Below are positions 45,026 through 53,108 of a DNA stretch of 64,000 nt, piece after piece. Origin of the DNA: JANQQN01 sp964519665 (lineage in GTDB: Bacteria; Myxococcota; Kuafuiibacteriia; Kuafuiibacteriales; Kuafuiibacteriaceae); NCBI GenBank assembly GCA_964519665.1, contig CAZFIV010000009.1, positions 1-64,000 on the forward strand, written 5' to 3'. The position numbers and the translations under genes were made by a program. The stretch's first letter is position 1; every line of letters begins with the position of its first letter. Under the pieces are notes generated by a model. The model was not told the DNA's origin and did no database searches. It worked only from the letters and a program-made list of their open reading frames with translations.

Positions 45026-45919
45026 CTATCTTGGCCGGTCGACCGACGACGAACCGCCCTTCGGCTTGATGCCTGGAACGCCCGCCCCCTGCCCTTCGGG
45101 CGGCGCCCCGGCGCCGAACAACGGATAACCGAACCGTTCCCGACCGAAGGCGGCCACCGCCTTTTGCCCCGCTTCGCCCATGATGTAGTCGAAGAGCTCG
45201 GGCCGAATAGGACGACCCGTCTTGGCCGGATGCAGCTCGATCAAGACCAACCGGAGCACGAGGGCCGGATCGCGCTCCCGATAGATTCGATGAGGCATCT
45301 TGCCCTCAACGATGGCCATCAATAGGCTCGAGCGCTTGACGAGCGCGAACGCCTGGTCGTCGATCGCCTTTTCGACCAAAGCGCGGCCTTCGAGGCCGAC
45401 GTCGAAGAAGGCGCCGGGTTCCCGACGGTCACCGGTCTGGCGGAACAACCGATCGTGTCGAGCTCGCTCCACCGATCCCGGCCCGCCTTTGTAGTAGCGA
45501 TAGTTCACGCGGGCGAGGTTCTGCAGGAGGGTCGGGCCGGAGGCCGACGCGTACCGTCCGAGGTAGTCTCGTTCGGGCCCGATCAGCACGAGCTCTTCGT
45601 GCGCCAGGGTGTCGACCCGAAGGGGTAGACCTTCGTCTTCCAGAGCCTGAAGCGCGTCTTCCGAAACCATCAAGACCACATCGAGCTCCCCGTCGGTGGC
45701 CCACTTCAGCAGCTCATCGGTACCTCCGTACCGAAGGACGGTGCGCATCTTGGCCTCCGTCTCGAAGCCGGCGAGAAGAAACCGCCCCAGCCCGAGTGGT
45801 TCCAAGCTGCGGTCGACACCCACTCGGATCGGCGGGGGGCCCCGAGTGCACGCGGGGCTCATGGCCACCAGCAGCAGGGCCAGAACCAGGAAGCTCCATC
45901 TCGGGCAGGGCTCGAGCAT
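45026..45919 (-). CDS. Substrate-binding lipoprotein (TupA/tungstate-binding-like)
   Basis: A 297-residue periplasmic-binding-protein fold. Signal peptide with Cys24, then RVGVDRSLEPLGLGRFLLAGFETEAKMRTVLRYGGTDELLKWATDGELDVVLM, the two-domain pattern of tungstate/molybdate binders. ABC permease and ATPase genes are not adjacent, so it is an orphan. ATG 45919 gives the leader; the frame continues to 45985. The ligand is inferred. Confidence 0.7.
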   Translation of the reverse strand: MLEPCPRWSFLVLALLLVAMSPACTRGPPPIRVGVDRSLEPLGLGRFLLAGFETEAKMRTVLRYGGTDELLKWATDGELDVVLMVSEDALQALEDEGLPLRVDTLAHEELVLIGPERDYLGRYASASGPTLLQNLARVNYRYYKGGPGSVERARHDRLFRQTGDRREPGAFFDVGLEGRALVEKAIDDQAFALVKRSSLLMAIVEGKMPHRIYRERDPALVLRLVLIELHPAKTGRPIRPELFDYIMGEAGQKAVAAFGRERFGYPLFGAGAPPEGQGAGVPGIKPKGGSSSVDRPR

Positions 45920-46118
45920 CCCGGCCCCGCGCCCGAGGGTTCCTCGCCACCTTCTTAGACAATCCCCGACAAGCGATCGCGCCATGCGGACCGAAGCTAC
46001 GACACGCGGAAGGAACTAGAAACCCCATGCCGGGGCGCGTCGAACTTCCACTCAATGGCGTGTTGGTCGGGGCCTTCGACGGGTACCGTCGACGGTCGGA
46101 TAGCGATAGGATTATCGG

Positions 46119-47213
46119 GTGAATCGAAACTGGATACCGTTGACCATCAGTTTGGGGTTGGCGTGCGCGACCCAGCCCGTGGCGACGAAGCTCTCTACGC
46201 CTCCCGACCCGCAGAGCGCGGTGACCGACGGAAAGCCAATGATTCCAACGCTCGAAGCTCAGTCCGCTGACGCCCTGTTCGCGGGAACCCACCGCGCCCT
46301 GGCCTACTCGGGCTTTCGCGCCGGACAGCACCCCGACCGCGGCCACGGCGCGATCAACCCTTCCCGGGACGACATCGCCTCCGATCTCCGGATGCTGTTG
46401 GACTACGGCGTCTCGCTGATTCGTCTCTACGACACGGGCGAAGTGTCAGAGCAGACGCTGGCGATCATCGCCGAAATGAAAATACCCGTGAAGGTGGTGC
46501 TCGGCGCCTGGCTCCGGGCCGAAGTGAGCGCCCATGAAACATGCGCGTGGCTCGAGGAACCGATTCCACCGGAGACTTTGGCCGAGAATCGCGCGAAAAA
46601 CGAGGCCGAGGTGCAGCGGGTCATCGGGCTGGCCAATCGATATCCCGAGGTCGTGGTGGCCGTGAACGTCGGCAACGAAGCTCTGGTGACCTGGAACGAC
46701 CACCTCGTGCCGATCGACCGGGTCGTCGGCTACATCGAGCGGGTCAAAGCCGCGATCGAGCAGCCGGTCAGCACCGCCGACAACTATCTGGCCTGGGTCG
46801 AGCACGGTGAGCGCCTGATGACGGTCGCCGACTTCGCGATGATTCACACCTACCCCATCTGGGAAGAAAAGAGCCTCGAGGAGTCGATCCCGTACACTCG
46901 AGCCAACCTTCTGCAGGTCCGAAAGGCCCTCCCCAACGCTCGCCTGGTGATCGGCGAGGCGGGCTGGCCGTCGATCGCCAGCGAGTTTGGCGACCGGGCG
47001 AGCGAGGCCCATCAGGCCAAGTACGTGTCGGAGCTGCTCGCGTTGGGCGAGGCGCTCAACATCACGGTCTTCGTCTTCGAGGCGTTCGATGAGGACTGGA
47101 AGGGCAACGACGACCCGGCCGGCGCCGAGAAGCACTGGGGGCTCTTCGACATTGACCGCCGTCCCAAGCTGGGCGTCCGAAGCGGGCAGCTGCTCGGCAA
47201 GCCCGCCCCGTAG
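46119..47213 (+). CDS. GH17-family glucanase-like lipoprotein
   Basis: A 364-residue protein with lipoprotein signal (GLAC, Cys16). It has the (beta/alpha)8 signatures of glycoside hydrolase family 17: DLRMLLDYGVSLIRLYDTG, the proton donor Glu187 in NVGNEAL, and the nucleophile Glu280 in VIGEAGWPS. GH17 enzymes cleave or transfer beta-1,3-glucans. Both catalytic Glu residues are present. Start is GTG 46119. Secreted beta-glucanase activity in a Myxococcota-like cell would fit digestion of fungal or algal walls (inference). Confidence 0.8.
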   Translation: MNRNWIPLTISLGLACATQPVATKLSTPPDPQSAVTDGKPMIPTLEAQSADALFAGTHRALAYSGFRAGQHPDRGHGAINPSRDDIASDLRMLLDYGVSLIRLYDTGEVSEQTLAIIAEMKIPVKVVLGAWLRAEVSAHETCAWLEEPIPPETLAENRAKNEAEVQRVIGLANRYPEVVVAVNVGNEALVTWNDHLVPIDRVVGYIERVKAAIEQPVSTADNYLAWVEHGERLMTVADFAMIHTYPIWEEKSLEESIPYTRANLLQVRKALPNARLVIGEAGWPSIASEFGDRASEAHQAKYVSELLALGEALNITVFVFEAFDEDWKGNDDPAGAEKHWGLFDIDRRPKLGVRSGQLLGKPAP

Positions 47214-47282
47214 GCACCCTAACCCGGCGGAACGAACGACCGACCGGTGGCCACGGCGCCGAAGATCGATGATGATGGGCCG

Positions 47283-48383
47283 ATGAAGCGGGTAGCCCTG
47301 TTGACCAGCGGCGGCGACGCCCCGGGCATGAACGCCGCTATCCGCGGCGCGACCATGCTCGGACTGCATCACGGCCTGGAGATCTTCGGCGTTCGCCGAG
47401 GCTACCGGGGCCTCGTCGAGGATGACCTGGTTTCGCTCGACCACGGCGACATTGCGCCGATCATTCGCGAGGGCGGAACCATGCTGGGTTCGACTCGATG
47501 CCTCGAATTTCACCAGCCCGAAGTCCGGGACCAAGCCCGTCAGAATCTCGCCGCCCGCGGTATCGACGGGCTGATCGTGATCGGAGGTAACGGCTCCCTG
47601 ACCGGCCTGCAGGCGCTCGTCTCCCCCGCCGAGAGCGACGGCCGGCTGAAGGGCGTCGGAATCCCCGCCTCGATCGACAACGACATCGGTGTCACCCGCC
47701 TCGCGGTTGGTGTCGACACCGCGATCAACACGATCGTCGAGGCCTGTGACAAGCTGTCCGACACCGCGTCCGCCCACAACCGCGCATTCATCGTAGAGGT
47801 CATGGGTCGCAAGAGTGGCTACCTGGCCATGACTTCGGCGATCGCGTCGGCGGCCAACGCGGTCCTGTTTCCGGAGATGAATCGGACCGACGACGAGATC
47901 ATCGAGATCGTCGTTCAAGCCGTATTGACCGCCTCCCAGTGGACCAACCGCCCCCAGCGCGTCCTGGTCATCAAGGCCGAAGGTGTTCGACTGAGCAACG
48001 ACGCGCTCAAGACGGCCGTCGATGCGCGCCTGAAAGCGGTGTTCGGCGCCGACCGGCCCCACATCGAGACCCGCATCACGATCCTCGGGCACGTCGTTCG
48101 AGGAGGCCGCCCCTCCGCGCTGGACCGCCAGATCGCCGTTCGTTTGGCCAATGCGGCCATCAGCGCCCTGCTGCTCGGCGAAACCAGCCGCATGGCCGCC
48201 TGGACCCCGATCGATCGCCTCGACCCGGCGGTCGCACGGTCGGTTCCGAATGATCCTCAAGTCTCGCTGGTCGACCTCGACCACGTCCTCGAGCAGACCC
48301 GCGCGATGCTCGACGGCACCGACCCCGCGACCGAATGGCGCCGAAAATCGTTCGAAGAGATCGAAGCCGCCCTCCGGCGATAG
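47283..48383 (+). CDS. pfkA: 6-phosphofructokinase
   Basis: Glycolytic kinase, 366 residues. It has MKRVALLTSGGDAPGMNAAIRG, IGGNGSLTG, PASIDNDIGVTRLAVGVDTAIN, and the MGRKSGYLA effector-site region. The residue after PA is Ser (PASIDND) and the nucleotide loop has GGNGS; both point to the ATP rather than the pyrophosphate type, which usually has GGDDT and PKTIDND. ATG 47283 fits the family start; GTG 47247 is a longer alternative. Confidence 0.93.
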   Translation: MKRVALLTSGGDAPGMNAAIRGATMLGLHHGLEIFGVRRGYRGLVEDDLVSLDHGDIAPIIREGGTMLGSTRCLEFHQPEVRDQARQNLAARGIDGLIVIGGNGSLTGLQALVSPAESDGRLKGVGIPASIDNDIGVTRLAVGVDTAINTIVEACDKLSDTASAHNRAFIVEVMGRKSGYLAMTSAIASAANAVLFPEMNRTDDEIIEIVVQAVLTASQWTNRPQRVLVIKAEGVRLSNDALKTAVDARLKAVFGADRPHIETRITILGHVVRGGRPSALDRQIAVRLANAAISALLLGETSRMAAWTPIDRLDPAVARSVPNDPQVSLVDLDHVLEQTRAMLDGTDPATEWRRKSFEEIEAALRR

Positions 48384-48392
48384 CCCGCGCGG

Positions 48393-50063
48393 TCAGTCTT
48401 GCTGCGCCTCGTCGTTGGGATCGCCCCCCGAAAACAGCAGGTCGGCCCCCGGCCCGCCGATGAGTCGGTCGGCCCCCGACCCGCCCCAAAGTCGGTCGCG
48501 GTGCTTGCCACCATCGAGGTGGTCGTCGCCGGCTCGGCCCCACAGCTCATCCTGACCATCGTCGCCGAAGAGCTCGTCGTCGCCATCGCCACCGTCGATG
48601 ACATCGGCCCCCTCGCCCCCGTTGATGCGGTCGTTCCCGGCTTCACCGAAGATGCGATCCGCGCCGGTGTAGCCCTCGACCGTGTCATCGCCCGCGCCGG
48701 CGTAGATGCGGTCGTCGCCACGGCCGCCGTAGATGACGTCGTCGCCGTCGCCCGCCATGATGATATCGGCTTCTCCGCCGCCATGGATCTCTTCTCGACC
48801 CGAACCACCCCGGATCAAGTCGCGACCGTCTCCACCCTCGATCACCAACCGAGGCGACGCCTCCGCGCCATCATCGGCGCTCGGGTCGGGCTGAAGGTCG
48901 GCGGCGGAACCGTTGACCAGCACCATATCGGCGCCATCGCCGGCTCGGATGGTCAGCAGGCGCGCTTGCGCGCGATCGAGGTCGAAGGTCTGGTCGTTGA
49001 CCGTCACGACCGCGCCTCGATCGTTGAAGGTCACACTGATATCGTCGGCGTATTGGGTGCCCTCGATGACGTATCGACCGTCTGACCAGCCGGCGGTGGC
49101 CCGAGCCTCGGGGGACGGTGGCTCGCGAACGAGCTCGATCTCGGCATTGGTGGTTCCGAGCAAATTGTTTCGAACCCGGTCCTCCTTGGCCGTTGGTAGG
49201 TATCGCCACGGGCGGTAAAAGAGGAAGTCGCGAGCCCGGTCGATACGGCGATTATCGAGCGTGTCGACGCCCGCGCCGCCGATGAAGAAATCGGAACCGT
49301 CCCCGCCCGTGATCGTGTCGCGGCCGGCCCCCCCTGAAAGACCATCATCGCCCGCCCCGCCCCGCAGGACATCGTTGCCGTCGTGTCCGAACAGGCCATC
49401 GTCGCCCGCACCACCGCGAAGATCGTCGTCGCCGGCGCCTCCGAGGATTGTATCGTTGCCGACTTGGCCCCTGAGTCGGTCGTTGCCGGCCCCACCTCGG
49501 ATATGGTCGTTGCCGGTGCCGCCAGCGATGGCGTCGTCGCCGGCGCCGCCGTCGATGATGTCGCCGCCGCCACCGCCGGTTATCGTGTCGTCTCCGTCGT
49601 CACCGTTGATGGTGACGCTTCGAGTGTACTGCGCGTCGACGCTGATCTCGTCGTCCCCGGCCAAACCGCTGATGACCAGGCGCCTGCCCTCGAGGTCCGC
49701 CGCGGACAGCTCGGCGATGACCTGTCCGTCCAAAGTGACGGTGACGCCGTCCTGCACCGTGCCGCTGACGACGATGCGGTCATGACCATCGGTGCCCCGG
49801 ATATCGATTCGGTCGCCGGTAATGCGGACCCGATCCTCGAGCCGGGCCGAGGGAGCGTTCTCGAGCGTCGCGTCGTCGGCGGCAGCGGGGCGGTAACCCT
49901 CCCCGCCGCGGGTGAACTTCAGCCGTCCGCCCTCGGCCAGCCGTCCGTTCGCCTCTCCACCCGTCTCTCCCCCCGAGCCCGGGGTGAAGTCGGCGGTTCT
50001 CGCTGCTTCTGAAGGCCGCCAATATCTCGTCCAAGACAGAGGACCCGCGCGTCCGACGCTCAT
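48393..50063 (-). CDS. RTX (hemolysin-type calcium-binding) repeat protein
   Basis: A 556-residue protein with two blocks of GGxGxDxx nonapeptide repeats (about residues 165-270 and 405-545), which fold as calcium-stabilised beta-rolls. Between them is a non-repetitive segment. No N-terminal signal peptide is present and no toxin or enzyme domain is recognised. RTX proteins usually leave by type I secretion with a C-terminal signal; no secretion genes are adjacent. It converges with pfkA. Confidence 0.85.
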   Translation of the reverse strand: MSVGRAGPLSWTRYWRPSEAARTADFTPGSGGETGGEANGRLAEGGRLKFTRGGEGYRPAAADDATLENAPSARLEDRVRITGDRIDIRGTDGHDRIVVSGTVQDGVTVTLDGQVIAELSAADLEGRRLVISGLAGDDEISVDAQYTRSVTINGDDGDDTITGGGGGDIIDGGAGDDAIAGGTGNDHIRGGAGNDRLRGQVGNDTILGGAGDDDLRGGAGDDGLFGHDGNDVLRGGAGDDGLSGGAGRDTITGGDGSDFFIGGAGVDTLDNRRIDRARDFLFYRPWRYLPTAKEDRVRNNLLGTTNAEIELVREPPSPEARATAGWSDGRYVIEGTQYADDISVTFNDRGAVVTVNDQTFDLDRAQARLLTIRAGDGADMVLVNGSAADLQPDPSADDGAEASPRLVIEGGDGRDLIRGGSGREEIHGGGEADIIMAGDGDDVIYGGRGDDRIYAGAGDDTVEGYTGADRIFGEAGNDRINGGEGADVIDGGDGDDELFGDDGQDELWGRAGDDHLDGGKHRDRLWGGSGADRLIGGPGADLLFSGGDPNDEAQQD

Positions 50064-50233
50064 CGTGATCAGATAAGGGGGATATGGCCTATCAGCTCAA
50101 TGACGGGAGACCGTAAGCCCATGCTTCGGTGCAAACCTATGTCGAGGCCAAGGGTGAAACAAAGAGGCCGCAGCCAGCGCACCTAGCGCTGGATGGCTAC
50201 ACCCGCGTTGGTTGGTGCCCAGGATGGCTGCCG

Positions 50234-50262
50234 GCCCCGGGAACCTTTGTGATTCCCGGGGC
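50234..50262. terminator. GC-rich hairpin after the tRNA cluster
   Basis: GCCCCGGGAA pairs with TTCCCGGGGC around a 9-base loop, just beyond the 3' end of tRNA-Lys. No T tract follows on the minus strand. It may stop or protect the tRNA precursor. Confidence 0.5.
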
Positions 50263-50270
50263 TTCGTTCT

Positions 50271-50343
50271 TGAGGGCAGAGGGAATCGAACCCCCAACCT
50301 ATTGATTAAGAGTCAATTGCTCTGCCAATTGAGCTATGCCCCC
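50271..50343 (-). tRNA. tRNA-Lys (anticodon CTT)
   Basis: Complete cloverleaf: acceptor GGGGGCA/TGCCCTC, D-stem GCTC/GAGC, anticodon stem ATTGA/TCAAT with loop CTCTTAA, T-stem with TTCGATT loop, discriminator A. CCA is not encoded. Last of a four-tRNA cluster. Confidence 0.95.
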
Positions 50344-50394
50344 AAGCATCAGTGGCAACACGTGACCCGAGACACGTGACTCGAGCTGCCGCTG

Positions 50395-50468
50395 GGTGAC
50401 CGACGGGGCTTGAACCCGCGACCTATGGACCCACAAACCATCGCTCTACCGACTGAGCTACGGCCACC
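50395..50468 (-). tRNA. tRNA-His (anticodon GTG)
   Basis: Acceptor GTGGCCG/CGGTCAC with the His-specific extra G(-1) encoded at 50468 and discriminator C. Anticodon loop TTGTGGG. The anticodon stem ATGGT/TCCAT has a U-U at the closing pair (31-39). Confidence 0.93.
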
Positions 50469-50656
50469 GTAGGGACCGCAGGGTTTAGTTGTTTGGACCC
50501 GATTCGTCCAGCCAAGAATGCGACCGGCTGCGTTTTTTGAACCGCTGAACGACGCGTTTCGCCGCCCCGGCTCGGCGCCTGCCCTCGCCCTCGACTCTCA
50601 CGTATTCTGCCAAGAAACGCAGGACGAGCTCTCGCGGGAGCCTGCTGACGCTCGCT

Positions 50657-50730
50657 CGCGCTCGGAGGGATTCGAACCCCCGACCAGCGGCTTAGAAGGC
50701 CGCTGCTCTATCCAGCTGAGCTACGAGCGC
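50657..50730 (-). tRNA. tRNA-Arg (anticodon TCT)
   Basis: Acceptor GCGCTCG/CGAGCGC, D-stem GCTC/GAGC, anticodon stem GCGGC/GCCGC with loop CTTCTAA, T-loop TTCGAAT, discriminator G. Reads AGA/AGG. Confidence 0.95.
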
Positions 50731-50766
50731 TTCGCATCTCGCGATGCGAACTCAGAAACGGTGAAA

Positions 50767-50841
50767 TCGGGGCGAAAGGATTCGAACCTTCGACCCCCTG
50801 CTCCCAAAGCAGGTGCGCTAGCCAGACTGCGCCACACCCCG
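50767..50841 (-). tRNA. tRNA-Pro (anticodon TGG)
   Basis: Acceptor CGGGGTG/CGCCCCG, with the C1-G72 pair typical of bacterial tRNA-Pro. Anticodon stem CCTGC/GCAGG with loop TTTGGGA. First tRNA of the cluster; rdgB ends 22 bases upstream. Confidence 0.95.
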
Positions 50842-50863
50842 AGTTTTCATAGGACTACCCATT

Positions 50864-51463
50864 CTAGGGCTGCTCGGCAAGCCCGAAGTGTAGTCGCAGA
50901 ACCGGCAGCAGTGCCCGCAGGGCCCGACCTCGGTGCGAAATCTCATTCTTTTCGGCCCCGTTCAGCTGCGCCATCGTACGTCCATCGGCGGTTTCGAACA
51001 CGGGGTCGTATCCGAAACCGCCGTCGCCGGCTGGCGCGTGACCGATCCGACCCTCGCAGGCGGCCTCGGTGAACACTGCGGGCGCATCGGGGCGGATGAA
51101 GGCCATGGCGCAGACAAAGCGGGCGGTACGCGCTTCGTCGGGCACGCCTTGGAGCGCGGTCAGCAGCTTGCGATACCGGTCCTCGTCGGAGCCTTCGGCA
51201 TACCTCGCCGAAAGCACCCCGGGCGCCCCATCGAGGGCGTCCACCGCCAGTCCCGAGTCGTCCGCCAGGACCGGCTCACCCAACGCCCGGGACAACGCCT
51301 CCGCCTTGATCCGAGCATTGTCGATGAAGGTCGCGCCGTCTTCCACCGGCGACGGGATCTGTGGGTAGTCGGCGAGCGTCTCGACCGTGAGGCCGGGCAG
51401 TGCCGCCCGGATCTCCCGCGCCTTGCCCTGATTCGCGGTCGCGAGCACCAATCGTTGATTCAT
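50864..51463 (-). CDS. rdgB: XTP/dITP diphosphatase (RdgB/HAM1)
   Basis: House-cleaning pyrophosphatase for inosine and xanthosine triphosphates, 199 residues. It has the HAM1 N-terminus LVLATANQGKAREIR, TFIDNARIKAEALSRALG, the DDSGLAVDAL motif, and GFGYDPVF with ISHRGRAL. Length is normal. It follows rph by 16 bases; the rph-rdgB pair is conserved. Confidence 0.95.
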   Translation of the reverse strand: MNQRLVLATANQGKAREIRAALPGLTVETLADYPQIPSPVEDGATFIDNARIKAEALSRALGEPVLADDSGLAVDALDGAPGVLSARYAEGSDEDRYRKLLTALQGVPDEARTARFVCAMAFIRPDAPAVFTEAACEGRIGHAPAGDGGFGYDPVFETADGRTMAQLNGAEKNEISHRGRALRALLPVLRLHFGLAEQP

Positions 51464-51479
51464 GACCTCCCCCGTTGCA

Positions 51480-52211
51480 TCAGAGCGTCGCCCGTTCCAG
51501 AGCCTCGCGCTGGTGCTGCATCAGCTCTTCGATACCCGCCGTCCCTATGTCGAGGATGTCCTCGAGCTCCAACCGGGTGAACGGCATGCCCTCCGCGGTG
51601 CCTTGGATCTCGACGATTCCGCCGGCGTCGGTCATCACCAAATTGAGGTCGGTATCGACCTTCTGGTCTTCGCGGTAATCGAGGTCGAGCCAGACCATGC
51701 CTTCGTACACCCCTAGCGAAACCGCAGCGATCTGCCGGGTGATGACGTCGCGGCCCACCAAGCCCTTCGACTGCAGGCGTTTGACGGCCAACGAAAGGGC
51801 GACCCAAGCCCCGGTGATCGAGGCGGTCCGGGTTCCGCCATCGGCCTGGATGACGTCGCAGTCGAGGGTGATGCTGCGCTCCCCGAGCCGTTTCAGGTCG
51901 ACCGCGGCCCGGAGGCTTCGGCCCAACAGCCGGGAGATCTCGTGGGTCCGTCCGCCGACGCGCCCCTGGCGAGCCTCCCGCTGACTTCGGCGATCGGTGG
52001 CGCGCGGGAGCATCTCGTACTCGCCGGTGACCCACCCGGTGCCCTGGTCGCGGAGCCAGCCGGGAACCCGTTCCTCGACCGATGCGTTGCAGAGGACCTT
52101 GGTGTCGCCGAAACAGCAGAGCACCGAACCCTCGGCCCATTTCGTGTAGTCGAGGATGATCTCGATGGGCCTGAGTTGAGTGGGAATCCGACCGTCGGGG
52201 CGTGGGCTCAT
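51480..52211 (-). CDS. rph: Ribonuclease PH
   Basis: Phosphorolytic 3'-end tRNA-trimming enzyme, 243 residues. It has RPIEIILDYTKWAEGSVLCCFGDTKVLCNAS, PRATDRRSQREARQGRVGGRTHEISRLLGRSLRA, the TLDCDVIQADGGTRTASITGA motif, and the DLDYREDQKVDTDLNLVM catalytic segment. Co-directional with rdgB. Confidence 0.96.
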   Translation of the reverse strand: MSPRPDGRIPTQLRPIEIILDYTKWAEGSVLCCFGDTKVLCNASVEERVPGWLRDQGTGWVTGEYEMLPRATDRRSQREARQGRVGGRTHEISRLLGRSLRAAVDLKRLGERSITLDCDVIQADGGTRTASITGAWVALSLAVKRLQSKGLVGRDVITRQIAAVSLGVYEGMVWLDLDYREDQKVDTDLNLVMTDAGGIVEIQGTAEGMPFTRLELEDILDIGTAGIEELMQHQREALERATL

Positions 52212-52263
52212 GGGTCGCGGACGCTAACAAAAGGCCGCCGGCCCGACCACCGGCAGGTCGCAG

Positions 52264-53019
52264 TTAGGGGCGCGGGCGGCGCAGAAAGGCCCGGATCCCC
52301 CGAGCCAGACGTTCCGCGGTTTCCCGCTGTCCACCGGGGCGGGACAGGTATTGCGCCTGCTTCGGATTCGACAGGTACCCGAGCTCGACCAGCACCGCGG
52401 GCATCCGCGCCCCTTTCAAGACAGCGAACGGGGCCTGCCGAAGGCCCCGGCTGGGCTGGAGGCCCGGGACGGCGCCGAGGGAATCCTGGATCTTGCGGGC
52501 GAGTCGGGCCGCGTCGGCGTGGGCCTGCGTTTGGGCGAGGTCCCCCAGAATCGCCGCGAGATCGCCGTGGTCGTGGTGGCTATGGTCGCCTCCGGCGTGG
52601 GCTCCCTCTTCCTGCCGGAGGAGGGCCGCCGTTCGCTCGTCCGAAGCCTGGGCAGAGAGGATGTAGCTTTCGATCCCCCGCCGCTGGCGAACCGGCGCCG
52701 AGTTGGCGTGGACCGAAACGAACACTGCGGCGCCGCGTCGATTGGCGATCTGGACGCGAGCGCCCAGCGGCACATCGACGTCGGTCTGGCGGGTCAGCAC
52801 CACCCGGTAGCCCATTTTCCGCAGCTGTTCTGCGGTCAGCTTCGAGATGCTGAGCACCACGTTCTTCTCGAGAACCCCCCGCGGAGACCGCGCACCGGGT
52901 TCGGCTCCTCCGTGCCCCGGGTCGAGCACGACGAGAGGCCTCGCCCAACTTAAGCGGGGAGTGCCCACAAGGAGCCCCCAAACGACCCCGAGGGCCGCTA
53001 CGATGCGTACCGGCGCCAT
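52264..53019 (-). CDS. N-acetylmuramoyl-L-alanine amidase (amidase_3)
   Basis: Periplasmic zinc amidase, 251 residues. A signal peptide (about residues 1-26) is followed by VVLDPGHGG with zinc ligand His36, Glu51 in VLEKNVVL, His104 in VSVHANS, and the catalytic Glu in VLVELGYLSN. A His-rich stretch (GDHSHHDHGD) sits in an insertion near 135-150. Cleaves the stem peptide from glycan strands during cell separation. ATG 53019 gives the signal peptide; the longer frame reaching into polA was rejected. Confidence 0.92.
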   Translation of the reverse strand: MAPVRIVAALGVVWGLLVGTPRLSWARPLVVLDPGHGGAEPGARSPRGVLEKNVVLSISKLTAEQLRKMGYRVVLTRQTDVDVPLGARVQIANRRGAAVFVSVHANSAPVRQRRGIESYILSAQASDERTAALLRQEEGAHAGGDHSHHDHGDLAAILGDLAQTQAHADAARLARKIQDSLGAVPGLQPSRGLRQAPFAVLKGARMPAVLVELGYLSNPKQAQYLSRPGGQRETAERLARGIRAFLRRPRP

Positions 53020-53108
53020 GTTCCGCAGGTCATGGGCGCGAGTGAATCGCGCCGACTTCTCATTGCTCGCTGCGCTCGCCGCGCTCGCTGCGCGTTGCCA
53101 TTGACGGT

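Noticed and set aside
50097..50297. 66-residue ORF after the tRNA cluster
   Set aside because: It starts within and reads out of tRNA-Lys and has no family features.
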